From: Plectrocnemia conspersa
Taxonomy: Eukaryota; Arthropoda; Insecta; Trichoptera; Polycentropodidae
DNA: 64,000 bases
Reading direction: 5' to 3'
Assembly: GCA_009617715.1 (NCBI GenBank)
Contig: VTFK01000289.1
Coordinates: 310,001-374,000, forward strand
Made by a program: the position numbers and the translations under genes. Shown piece by piece: positions 9,890-22,375 of this stretch (the stretch's first letter is position 1; the number at the start of each line of letters is the position of its first letter). Below the pieces are notes generated by a model. It did not search any database. It was not told the DNA's origin and was given only the letters and a program-made list of their open reading frames with translations.

Positions 9890-12534
9890 TTTAATTCGTA
9901 CAAAATGAGTCCCATCTTATATCAATGGAGAAGTCATCATTTTTTTATATATATATATATATATTATATTTCTTTAATGGTTCGACAGTATTAATATAAT
10001 TTAAATGCAGGGATTCATCGCGATTAAAACTTACAATTCGATATTTCAGCATGATGCACCTGCAGAAATAATAAGTTAAGATTCAACGGAGACATTCTGA
10101 ATCAACCGTAACAACCAATAAGGTTGAGTTTGAGATCCATTATTTGACTTTAACAAACCACATTAAATATATTGATTTTGTCTTGAAGCAAAGCATTTGG
10201 AAAAAAATTATCTGACTGTGAGGATGTTAGATTAGATGGCAGAATTAAAACGAAGAAAGTTCATGCTTAGCGGGCTTAATGATCAGTTTGAAAAATAGCT
10301 ACAAAATCATATTTCACAGCATTTATGTTAAGTCTGTGGTGATTTATATTTCTAGGCGATCTTTCGATATTCCGTTAATATGATTACATTGAAGAGTTGA
10401 TTTTTATGTTTAGCCCATTTCATCCTTGAAATTTAATAGAATTGCCGCTCTCAAAATATAGCTTTTAAGGTGATGTTAATACTCGGCAACCAATTTCGGT
10501 AGACTTTATTCCTTGAATAAAAATAATATTTAGACCTTTTAGTTAACAATTTTGATACAATCAATAAACCAGGGTGGAATTAAAACATCAAAACTTACTA
10601 TAACCGATGATCCTTTACCCATCTGATTGCTACTATGAAACGGAACATGAAGATGACTGCTAAAGATTTCTAGAAAGCTTTTAATGTTCCGGATACAACA
10701 CCTTACCATAGATGAGTTTATAGACTCAAAAGCAACACTGATTTTTTTATAAAGATTGCTACCTACCTACCTACCACAAAATCGATCACGAGTGCAAAAG
10801 GTTAACAGAGTGTAGAATTCAAAATATGTATGTGAATGAAATATGTATGTGTGTAAATATTATATATTTTATGATATATGTAAGCCATCAAGGAAACTTG
10901 GTAAGTCATTTAATGATACGACTAAATAATTAAATATTACCAGGATTAACAGATATTTTATTAGATAATGACACCAGTTAAACTTTATTCGATAATGATT
11001 CTACAACCTATTGAAAAGTATTTTTTAAAGTAAGATCAAACTCCTGGAAATTTTCTCTAGATACGTGTTTCATTGTTATACAAATAATCCAACAGACTCA
11101 GTTTTAATAGAAAAGGTTCCAAAAACGTTTCTCAGATAAGGGAACATAAGTATTATCCATTTTTATTTTCCACAAAACTCCTACAAGGAATATAATTCCC
11201 TCGAGTCGCATCAACGAGTGTACATGGAAAAGCACTTCAAGTTATTTGTAGAGTATATTCACAATCGGAAGATTCTGAGAGAACTTTGTTATTATGCAGG
11301 GCCGGCCCTAGGTTATTTAGCGCCCCAGGCAAAAACTAAATTTGCGCCCCCCCCACCCTAATAATACTTTAATAACTCATTACATGAGCGCAAAAATATA
11401 ATTCAAATTAAAGTAATTTAATATTACATATATTTTACACCATACTCATCTTTGCGTATTTAAGAATTTGTAGTTTTATTTTTGTCGCGATTTTTTACGT
11501 GTGAAATAAACTAAAGACTACACAGTAGTGTTTACAAAAAAATATCAGATTATATTCTTTAACAATATTGTTTGATAATTTTAAGTGAATATTGCGCCTT
11601 TATTTGGTATCACGGCGCCCCACAAGATCTAGCGCCCCAGGCGATCGCCTGTACTGCCTGCCCCTTGGGCCGGCCCTGTTATTATGTGCCACCCAATTAC
11701 CACTGCTTGTGTTTCCTTGTATTGTTTGAGGTACTGCATGCAAGAATAAGATTATTAGTCAACTCTCAAATGAGCACAGCTATAAGAGCCCATAATATAA
11801 AATACATTTATGATAAGTACAGTGGGTGGAATAGCAAATCCGGGGGGAGGGGGGAGGGAAGAGCCCTGAAGAGTAACAAAATTAAATTTTACTTAAATCA
11901 ATCAAAAGCTATAGAATATTTATTTATTTTAAATCTTCCATTGCAAAATTACAGGGGTTAGCCCAATGCATTACAACAAGGTAAACACAAACAACAACTA
12001 CTAAGTGAGACATCATACTGAAAGCAAAACTTAATTATAAATTATAATTACAGCATACAATCGATAGACGTTGTGGAGGTTTATTTATTCATTATGGGCA
12101 AAACTTGGCAGCACTCCGGTAACACTGATGTGACGGAAAGCAGCAATTATTTGGGTGGACCTCGACGAAAAGACAACGACCGGTGATGTCTCGTCCACCC
12201 TTCCTTTTAATTATTCATTCGATACTCTTCCGTGAGCTTAGGAAAATTTAGGTAAACTAATTTGTGGTAATCGGTCGGAATTAAAATTATATAAAAATCC
12301 CTAATGTTTATCTCCCACACACAATAGATATTGGTCAGACAATAGTTATTCCGGTTATAAATAATATTATTTTATAAATAAATAGATATAATAATGTTAT
12401 TTTATAAATATATAGATATATTAATGTTATTTTATAAATAAATAGATAAATAGAATTGACGGCATAAAATTTTCATACAATTGTTAAATTGTCTCAACCA
12501 ATACGTAAAACAAAAAAGTAAAGTTAAAACTTAC
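9890..12534. other. Intronic or intergenic stretch
   Basis: No exon is supported. Positions 9900-11100 are paralogous to 29.17-29.25 kb plus 32.2-33.25 kb, so the second copy carries about 2.9 kb of extra DNA. From about 11.7 kb the array-type repeat sequence begins (GGGCAAAACTTGGCAGCACT at about 12096). Confidence 0.4.
11297..11678. mobile_element. hAT-like MITE, 382 bp, perfect 8-bp target duplication
   Basis: The ends are CAGGGCCGGCCCTAGG and CTTGGGCCGGCCCTG. The target duplication TTATTATG is present at 11289-11296 and 11679-11686. GCGCCCCAGGC blocks lie just inside both ends. An 8-bp duplication with CAGGG ends is the mark of the hAT superfamily. No transposase is encoded, and the reading frame crossing the right end at 11572-11961 is not a gene. 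Confidence 0.9.
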
Positions 12535-15500
12535 CAAGCTCTTTGTAATTATTGTTTTTAACTTCTTGTTGGTTGAATTGTTTTACTGTAGATGAGATTT
12601 TTGGTGCAGGTTTTTTAATAACCTTCGATGCAACATTTTGAGTAACCTTTGGTGCAGTTTTCAGAGAAGTATTCGTCTGGGTTACTTTTGGTAAATTTAA
12701 TAATGTTTTTCCATCTTGATTGATATTTGTTTTACTCGATGACGGTGTGATTTCTTGATTTAAAAAGATATATATCAATACATTTTTACAACATTACATG
12801 CTGGTAACAATTCCAATCATAATAACATAACATAACACATTAATCAGAATCAATGACTTAATAATTTTCCTAAATTAGAAATTAAGAATTTCATAACTTT
12901 TCCAATTTTAAGAGTTTGAACGAGTTTCGGATTAGATTCATAATTGCAATATACTTCTTTTTATTTAATATAGTAACTGTATTGTTTGAGGTACCACATG
13001 CAAGAACAAGATTATAAGGCAACTCCCCAATAAGTATAGCTATAAGTCCTCAGTATAAAATACATTTATAATAAGTACGGTATGTGGAGTAGCAAAATGG
13101 GGAAGAGGGAAAGTCCTGAAGAGTAACAATATTAAATTTGATTTAAATCAGTGAAAGGCTGTAGAATATTTATTTATTGTAACTCTTCTGTTGCAACATT
13201 ACAGGCGTTATCCCAAAGCGTTACAACGAGGTAGGCACAATCAACAACTACTAAGTAGTGAGACATCAGTCTGAAAGCAAAGCTTAATTATAAATTATTA
13301 AAACAGCCTGCAATCGATAGATGTTGTGGGGGGTTATTTATCTATTTATTTATGAATTATGGGCAAAACTTGGCAGCACTCCGATATCACATCTGTGATG
13401 GCGGCGGAGGGCAGCAATTATTTGGGTGGACCTTAACGGGAAGATAACGACCTGTGGCGTCTCGTCCACTGTTCCTTTTATTTATTCATTCGATACTCTT
13501 CCGTAAGATTAGAAAAATGTAGGTAAACTAGTCTGTGGTAGTCAGTCGGAAATATAATTATATAATAATCACTAAAGCCTATCTCACACACACAATAAAT
13601 ATTGGTCGGATAATAATTATACCACTGATCGTTCCAGTTATAAATAATATTATTTTAAAAATAAATAGATATAATAATGTTATTTTATAAATAAATAACT
13701 ATATTAATATTATTTTATAAATAAATAGAATTGCTGGCATCAAATTTTCATACAATTTCTTAATTGCCTCAACCAATACGTAAAACAAAAAAGTAAAGTT
13801 AAAACTTACCAAGCTTTTTGTAATTATTGTTTTTAACTTCTTGTTGGTTGAATTGTTTTACTGTAGATGAAATTTTTGGTGCAGGTTCTTTAAAAACCTT
13901 CGATGCAACTTTTTGAGTAACCTTTGGTGTAGTTTTCTGAAAAGTTTTCTTCTGGGTTACTTTTGGTAAATTTAATGTTTTTCCATCTTGATTGGTATTT
14001 GTTTTACTTGATGACGGTGTGATTTCTTGATTTAAAAAGATATATATCAATACAACTTTACAACATTACATGCTGGTAACATTTTCAATCATAACAACAT
14101 AACATAACACATTAATCAGAATCAATGACTTAATAATTTTCCTAAATTAGAAATTAAGAATTTCATAACTTTTCCAATTTCAAGAGTTTGAACGAGTTTC
14201 GGATTAGATTCATAATTGAAATATACTTCTTTTTATTTTTTTATTTAATATAGTAACTGTATTGTTTGAGGTACCGCATGCAAGAACAAGATTATAAGGC
14301 AACTCCCCAATAAGTATAGCTATAAGTCCTCAGTATAAAATACATTTATAATAAGTACGGTATGAGTAGTAGCAAAATGGGGAGGGGGGAAAGTCCTGAA
14401 GAGTAACAATATTAAATTTGATTTAAATCAGTGAAAGGCTGTAGAATATTTATTTATTGTAACTCTTCTGTTGCAACATTACAGGCGTTATCCCAAAGCG
14501 TTACAACGAGGTAGGCACAATCAACAACTACTAAGTAGTGAGACATCAGTCTGAAAGCAAAGCTTAATTATAAATTATTAAAACAGCCTGCAATCGATAG
14601 ATGTTGTGGGGGTTTATTTATCTATTTATTTATGAATTATGGGCAAAACTTGGCAGCACTCCGGTAACACTGATGTGATGGCGGCGGAGGGCAGCAATTA
14701 TTTGCGTAGACCTTAACGGGAAGATAACGACTAGTGGTATCTCGTCCACTGTTCCTTTTAATTATTCATTCGATATTTTTCCGCGAGATTAGGAAAATTT
14801 AGGTAAAATAGTGTGGTAGTCGGTCAGAAATAATCACTAATGCAAATCTCCCACATATGATAGATATTGGTCGGATATTAGTTATACCACTGATTACATT
14901 ATTTCTGGTTACAAATAATATTACTTTATAAATAAATAAATACAATAATGTTATTTTATAAATAAATAGATATATTAATGTTATTTTATAAATAAATAGA
15001 TAAATAGAATTGATAGCATTAAATTTTCATACAATTGTTAAATTGCCTGAACCAGTACGTAAAACAAAAAAGTAAAGTAAAAACTTACCAAGCTCTTTGC
15101 AATTCTTGTTTTTAACTTCTTGTTGGTTGAATTGTTTTACTTTAGATGAGATTTTTGGTGCAGGTTTTTTAATAACCTTCGATGCAACATTTTGAGTAAC
15201 CTTTGGTGCAGTTTTTAGAGAAGTATTCGTCTGGGTTACTTTTGGTAAATTTAATAATGTTTTTTCATCTTGATGGGTATTTGCTTTACTCGATGACGGT
15301 GTGATTTCTTGAGAAAAAAAAATATATTAACACAACTCGACAACATTTCATGCTGGTAACATTTCCAATCACAATAAAATTTGAGAATTTCATGCTGCTA
15401 AAGTTCATCGTATTTTCTACAAACTTAATACTTGATTTAGAGTTTGGATAATTTCATAAGTCTTCTTCATTTGTTTTGACTCGGGCAAAATTGTTTATAT

Positions 15501-18500
15501 ACATAAATCAAATGTTAAACGCTTTGAATGTACATATTATTTATAAATTAATAATAATAAAAATCAATGTTTTGATATATTTCAATAATATTGTCAATAG
15601 TTTTGCCTATTATTCTCATTTCTTGTATTTGCAATTTGATTATAATAGTATACTTAAAACATTAAACATTTCTTGATATTTAAAATTATGTTCACTATTT
15701 ATCTCAATCACAATACCTTAAATAAAACTGAATACATGTATGTTCAATTTGTAATGCTTAAAAGCCATTCAGAAAATTTATAACTTGTCATATATCTTTT
15801 AGGAACCTTTTAACACATTATGGTCCGTTCACGCGTTTTTGCGTGTTAGCAAAATTTTGCAGTCAGTCTGTTTATCTTTTTCCAGTATTACAAATAATTG
15901 AACTTAAACTTGTAAAAATATCATGCGAAAGTAAAGAAGATTTAAACTTTTATCGAGAGTTGGCAATAAATATATAATATATTTATAATTATTTTGATAA
16001 AAGTCACATTTTGTCAAAACAATTCAAATTTCGCAAAAATAGCAGACCGTAATAAATTAATAAAGAAATTCGAAAAACATTTACGTATCAAAATTTTCTA
16101 AGACTGGAATAAGATGAATAGCACATTTAAAATGCAATTATACAAAAATGTACAATAATATTCCTTCATTTATAAGACGTGTTATTAATTAAAAATAAAA
16201 ACTCACCATTAAATCTTTCTTCATTTCTCGATTCATGTTGTGGGTTTGTTACAGTTATTGCATTAATTAAATAATTTCTAGGAATGTCTTCATCACTTAT
16301 TCTCACTTCGGTGCTTCTTTCATGTCTGCCTGTTTCCTCATAAGATGTGGGTATGACATTGTTACTTCTGTATGTTGTGTCCTCTGCATGGGCATATATG
16401 TTGAATTATATTATAATAACAATATAACATAACACATTAATCAGAATCAATGTCTTTATAAATTTCCTAAATTCAAAATAAAGAATTTCATAACTTTGAC
16501 AATTTGAAGAAGTTTAATGAGTTTCGGGTTTGATTCCTATTCGGAATAATGTTGTTTTGTTTTTTTTATGTAATATTGTAAAAGTATTTTTTGAGCTACC
16601 GCATGCAAGAACAAGATTATAAGACAACTCCCTAATAAGTATAGCTATAAGAGTCCTCAGTATAAAATACATTAATAATAACTACGGTGCAGTGCCGGTC
16701 GGTGAAATACTTTCGCGGAGGCATGCATGCCTACCCATTTCTTTCACTCTAGTTACTAACACGCAAGTGATTGAGAGGGAAGGTATTTTACCAACCGGTA
16801 CTGCTACGGTGTGTGGAATAGCAAAGAGAGGGGGGAAGTCCTGAAGAGTAACAATATTAAAATTTATTTAAATCAGTCAAAGGCTGTAGAATATTTATTT
16901 ATTGTAAATCTTCCATTGCAACATTACAGTGGTTAGCCCAATGTGTTACAACGAGGTAAACACAATCAACAACTACTAAGTAGTGAGACGTCAGACTAAA
17001 AGCAAAGCTTAATTATAAATTATTATTACAGCCCACAATCGATAGATGTTGTGGGGGTTTATTTATCTATTTCTTTATTCATTATGGCCAAAACATAGCG
17101 GCATTCAGGTAACACTATGTGATGGCGGCGGAGGGCAGAAATTATTTGGGTGGACCTTAACGGGAAGATAACGACCAGTGGTATCTCGTCCACTGTTCCT
17201 TTTAATTATTCATTCGATATTCTTCTGCGAGATTAGGAAAATTTAGGTAAAATAGTGTGGAAGTCGTTTAGAAATATAATTATATAATAATCACTAATGC
17301 CAATCTCCCACACATGATAGATATTGGTCGGATATTAGTTATACCACTGATCGTTCCAGATATAAATAATATTATTTTAAAAATAAATAGATATAATAAT
17401 GTTATTTTATAAATAAATAGATAAATAGAATTCCTGGCATCAAATTTTCATACAATTGTTTAATTGCCTCAACCAGTACGTAAAACAAAAAAGTAAAGTA
17501 TAAACTTACCAAGCTCTTTGCAATTCTTGTTTTTAACTTCTTGTTGGTTCAATTGTTTTACTTTAGATGAGATTTTTGGTGCAGGTTTTTTAATAACCTT
17601 CGATGCAACATTTTGAGTAACCTTTGGTGCAGTTTTCAGAGAAGTATTCGTCTGGGTTACTTTTGGTAAATTTAATAATATTTTTTCATCTTGATGGGTA
17701 TTTGCTTTACTCGGTGGCGGTGTGATTTCTTGATTTAAAAAAAAATATTAATACAACTTTACAACATTGCAAGCTGATAACAGTTCCAATCATAACAAAA
17801 TTTGGGAATTTCGTGACATCAGTGCTCGCCGTATTTTCTACAAATGATTACCTGCTTTAGAGTTTGGATAATTTTTTAAGTCTTCTTCATTTGTTTTGAC
17901 TCGGTCAAGATTGTTGATATATATAATTCAAATGTTAAAATGCTTTGAATATACATATTGTTTATATATGAAGAATAGTAAAAATCTATTCTTTGATATA
18001 TTTTAATAACATCGTCAATAGTTTTGCCTATTATTCTCATTTCTTTTATTTGCAATTTGATTAAAATAGTTACTTAAAACATTAAACATTTCTTATTGAT
18101 ATTTAAAATTATATTTACTATTTATCTCAATCACAATACCTTAAATAAAATTGAATATATGTTAAATTTGTAATTCAGTGAATTTACAATCCGCCATATA
18201 TCTTTTAAAAACCTTGTAACATAGCAATTCGAAGAATATTTACATAGCTAAATTTTTTAGGACTGGAATAAGAATAATGACATATTTAAAATACAATTAT
18301 ACAAGAATGTGGAATCATATTCCATCATTTACAGGACATGTTACTAATTAAAAATTAAAACTCACCATCAAATCTTTCATCATTTCTCGACTCATGTTGC
18401 AGGTATGTTTTGGTTATTGCACTAGTTAAATAATTTCTATGAATTCCTTCATCACTTATTCTGACTTCGGTGCTTCTTTCATATTTGTCCGTTTGTTCAT

Positions 18501-18560
18501 AAGGTGTGGAAATATCATTGTTGCTTCTGTATGTTGTTTCTTCTGCGTGGGCATATATGG
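12060..18560. repeat. Tandem array of A-exon units (period about 1.28 kb) and A+B units
   Basis: A exons start 1275 and 1279 bases apart (12535, 13810, 15089) and then 2421 apart (17510), where the unit also holds a B exon and a 114-bp MITE. The intron sequence is repeated too: GGGCAAAACTTGGCAGCACT, GGCGGAGGGCAGCAATTATTT and CTCGTCCAC recur near 12100, 13365, 14640 and 17090. Identity is high, so the amplification is recent. Confidence 0.8.
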
Positions 18561-21500
18561 TGAATTATATCATATTTATTATATTATAATAATAGTATAA
18601 CACATTAATCAGAATCAGTGTTAATAATTTTGGAGAACGGAATATTACTCTCAGGACGATCGCGCCCACAAACATTGTTTTCACGGAAACTGCTCTCGCG
18701 GAATATTACTCTCGCGGAAAATTACTTTTTTTTAGTTCTGCTGCATGTTCCAGAATTCAAACAAATGGCAATCAAAATCTATGGATTTAAAAAAATATTT
18801 TAAATCGGTTTTTCGCATATTATATTGTAAAAACCTACACATATTTTTAACTTCAGGGAATTACTAAGCTAGTCTCAAGTGAATATTTGTTTGCCGCATA
18901 GGCGACTATAATTTCACCAAAATAGACATTCGAAAGACCGTTATGATACAAAGTTTATATCATATATCATAAATTGCCTCAACCAGTATGTAAAAATAAA
19001 GTAAAGTTAGCACTCACCAAGATCTTTGTAAATATTGTTTTTAACTTGTAGTTGGTTGAATTGTTCTACGATTTTTGATGTAGTTTTTTCAATAATCTTC
19101 GGTGCAACATTTTGAGTATCCTTTAGTGCAGTTTTCAGAGTAGTATTCGTTTGGGTTACTTTTGGTAAATTACATAATATTATTCCATCTTGATTGATGT
19201 TTGCTTTACTCAATAACGGTGTGATTTCTTGATTTAAAAAGAAATATATTGATACAACTTTACAACATTGCAAGCTGCTAATCATAATAAAATTTGAGGA
19301 TTAAATGATGCCAGAGCTCATCGTATTTTCTACAAACTAATAACCTGCTTTAGAGTTTGGATAATTTTATAAGTCTTCTCTTTGTTTTGATTTGATCAAG
19401 ATTGTTGATATTTATAGCTCAAATGTTAAATGCTTCGAAAGGTACATATTGTTTTTATATGAATAACAATAAATATCAACACTTCAATATATTTTAAACA
19501 AAACGTCAATAATTTAGCTAATTGTTCACATTTTTCTATTTCTAATTTGATTATAATAATCTACTTTAAACACTTTTAATGATAAAAAAATAAAATTCAC
19601 TATTTATATCGATCACAATACCTTAAATAAAATCGATTATGTGTTAAATTTTTTATTCTTTTAGGAACTTTGTAACATTGCAATTGAAAAAACATTTACA
19701 TAGGTAAATTTTCTAGGACTGGAATAATAATGACACATTTAAAATGCAATTAATGTGGAAACATATTCCATCATTTACCAGACATGTTATTAATTAAAAA
19801 TTAAAACTCACCATTAAATCTTTCATCATTTTTTCGACTGATGTTGTGGGATTGTTACAGTTGTTTCACGAGTTAAATAATTTCTACAAATTACTTTGTC
19901 ACTTATTCCGACTTTGGTGCCTCTTTCATATCTGCCCGTTTGCTCATAAGGTGTGGGAGCTAAGCTTCTGAATGTTGTTTCGTCTGCATTGGCATATATA
20001 GTGAATGATATTATATTAAAATAACAGTATAAAATACAATATTAACAGAATCAATGTTTTAATAATTTTCCTAAATTAGAGTAACAATTTCATAACTTTT
20101 CCAATTTGAAGGGTTTTAATGAGTTTCAGATTATGTTCCTAATCGGAATATTGTTATTTTGCTGTTTTTATTTAATATTGTGATTCATGCTTATGCTTAC
20201 GATGAACTCTTGAACACGGTACAACTTCATCTGTAGTTCATTACATATTTACATTTCCATTATTGATCTTTATGTCGCTACATGTAATATAAAAATAATA
20301 AATATTAAGAAATGGAGTTTGCAATTACAATTTAAACTTCACAAGAAGTATTTAAATGAAACAACCAGTATCAGTAAATATATTGATTTTATTGTCACGA
20401 TTTGACCAAAATTGACTGGTTTGTGATTTGTGTCAGTTTATAATGTTACAGTATGTATATTTTTTTTAATGCATTTTTATAATTGTTATGTCAGTCATCG
20501 CCAAGCAGTGCATAGACGAGGTTGTCGAAAATTTATTTTTCATTTGTCATATTATTTATTTTAAGATATCTAGTGTTCAAAAATTAAATCATAAAGTGGC
20601 AACACTCAAATTTTTGGTTACTTCCAGCTATTAAAGGACGCTAAAATTGTGTTAAAAGTAGAGTCCAGAAGCTGTTTGGCGTATTCATGTTTATGGCTCA
20701 GCAAAACTATTTTTGACATTCTACAAAACATTGGATGAGCACACTGGAAATTTTGTCATAAAGAGCGGTTAATATAATAAATAATTCGATACTTTCCGTT
20801 TAACAGGGGGCAAATTTATTATAAAAAAAATATATATTAATTTGCTTATACATTTTATTTGATTATGTACAATTATATTTTCATTGAAAATGAACGTGTT
20901 TAAACTGCCTCGTACCAAAATAGAAGCCGTACAATTCCTGTAAGAACCTGTTTAGTGTTCATGAGGTGTTCACTGTTCTGACCAACGCTCAACGCAACGT
21001 TGGTCAATCAATAAACACCCCATGAATAACTCTCTGCAATAAATCTATACAAAAAAACGTAATTTAAAATTGTATATAAATAAACAAAATGTATAAACAA
21101 ATAAATATTTTTTTTAGAAAAGTTTGACCCAGATAACAGGAAAGTACCAATAATTTTAAAGTACATACTTCTATAATAGTTTAATTCATTATTTTTTTTT
21201 TTATTGCATTTGTTAAATTCATTTATTTAAATAAAACCTCTCGAATAGTATACGATCATAGCATTATTCACTATTTTTATAAAAAAAGTTTTTGAAATCG
21301 ATTTGGAGAGTTGCATTTTTCGAAAAGTTGCTGTATCTATGCACATTGTAATATGCTGCTTCGATTAATGATTAAATAAATTGCATTGCTATATACATGT
21401 TTTGTGATAATTAGTGTTGTGAAACAGTAAAAATAATTTATAAATGTTTGAAAATAAGCGTCGTCACCTTAATGTTATCTAAAAGTGGAGTATATCTTCA

Positions 21501-21717
21501 CTCCGCCAATACTAACACACTACTTACCTTAGTCCCGTCTCTATCGACAATCATTACCTAAAATTCATAACAGTAGCATCGAACGCGTTCACCAATTAGA
21601 TAAAAAATACCAATATTATAATAGATAGCTTTTGTCGACAACTTTTTTATATACAAAGTTTTCTCAATCCAACTTACCCTGAGTTAATGAATTGAATATT
21701 GACAAGCACCCTCCCAT
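12535..21717 (-). CDS. A/B-array modular family gene (starts MGGCLSIF; 3' end unresolved)
   Basis: Exon 1 is 21678-21717 (MGGCLSIF, NSLTQ, phase 1, donor CAGG|GTAAGT). Then follow B 19812-19983, A 19018-19227, B 18366-18542, A 17510-17728, B 16207-16383, A 15089-15307, A 13810-14025 and A 12535-12753. A exons are 210-219 nt and B exons 177 nt, all phase 1-1 with GTAAGT or GTGAGT donors. A encodes EITPSSSK at its start, LPKVTQ and KVTQ repeats, and a KELG-like end. B encodes TTYRSNN and RISDE motifs. B at 19812-19983 is 172 nt with an extra A in a run and reaches a stop; skipping it restores frame. No stop-bearing last exon is visible below 12535. The phase fits splicing on into the exons at 9718-6967, giving one very large gene. 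The protein would be mostly low-complexity repeats. Confidence 0.55.
16690..16803. mobile_element. hAT-like MITE, 114 bp, perfect 8-bp target duplication
   Basis: The ends CAGTGCCGGTCGGTGAAATAC and GGTATTTTACCAACCGGTACTG are imperfect inverted repeats. The target duplication CTACGGTG is at 16682-16689 and 16804-16811. Sister array units (for example near 13075-13090, AAGTACGGTATGTGG) show the uninterrupted site. It sits in the intron between exons B and A. Confidence 0.88.
18630..18960. other. Unit-specific insertion in the array
   Basis: This stretch is not shared with the other array units. It contains repeated ATTACTCTC..GG motifs (CTCTCGCGGAATATTAC, then CTCTCGCGGAAAATTAC). The small plus-strand frame across it is not supported as a gene. 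Confidence 0.35.
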
Positions 21718-21775
21718 ATTGTCTGATTGACAGAACGGAAAGTAAACTAAAGTGTTGCCAGCTTAGAAAAAATTC
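21678..21775 (-). promoter_or_regulatory. Conserved leader and first exon of the A/B-array gene
   Basis: The minus strand reads AAGCTGGCAACACTTT, then TGTCAATCAG, then the ATG at 21717. This is the same order and nearly the same spacing as at 2843-2940. It is a recent duplicate, so the shared sequence alone is weak evidence; the more distant match at 33.3-33.4 kb is stronger. Confidence 0.4.
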
Positions 21776-22243
21776 ACAAGCAATAGTCGACAATGATTTA
21801 TCGTGAGTGGCCCTGCTTGCTATGTTCAGGGCTGGGGAATGGGTGAGAGCTGGGGGGGGGGAATTAGACGAAGCAATAGTCAAACTTGTTGAAGTATGTA
21901 TTTGTATTAACTTTTACGCGCCCGTACTATAACCACTTTGTCAAAGAATTTCGCAAGAGTGAGATGGGTGAGTATATCCCCTTTTCTCTCGCACGGGTTC
22001 GCTTGTAAGTGTGCGAGCGAGATGCACAAGTGCGTGTGACATAGAGCTAGAACAAAGTCCTCTACGCTCTGACGCACGCATCAGACAGCGTTTTAATCGT
22101 GCGTTAGTCATCGAGAGTTACGTCGTAGCGCAGAATATTCCTGCGCTTTTTAATTATTTTTCTACTAACAAGTATATTTAATATTTTTACCTCGTTAAAT
22201 AATTTTAATATAAACTAACTTTAGTTTAAATAATATTCATAGC

Positions 22244-22375
22244 AATGGCCAAAAGATATAATGATTCCGATGAATCAGATCTCTAATTTGAAGGAGTAGA
22301 ATTTCTCTCGGATAACGAAGACACGTTTGAAATGTTCGAATCGGAATCAGACGAAGATTATTGCAATTACGAAGT
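22244..22375 (+). pseudogene. Acidic N-terminal exon resembling piggyBac-type transposases
   Basis: A plus-strand frame begins MAKRYNDSDESDL. It has an early TAA, then resumes as FEGVEFLSDNEDTFEMFESE and ESDEDYCNYE before a GTAAGTGC donor. The Ser/Asp/Glu-rich start is common in piggyBac-derived transposases but is not diagnostic. The upstream GC-rich stretch at 21900-22160 has a relative near 58550-58770. Confidence 0.3.

Noticed and set aside
12060..18560. Regular repeats as a CRISPR array
   Set aside because: The units are over a kilobase long, contain exons and lie in a eukaryotic genome.
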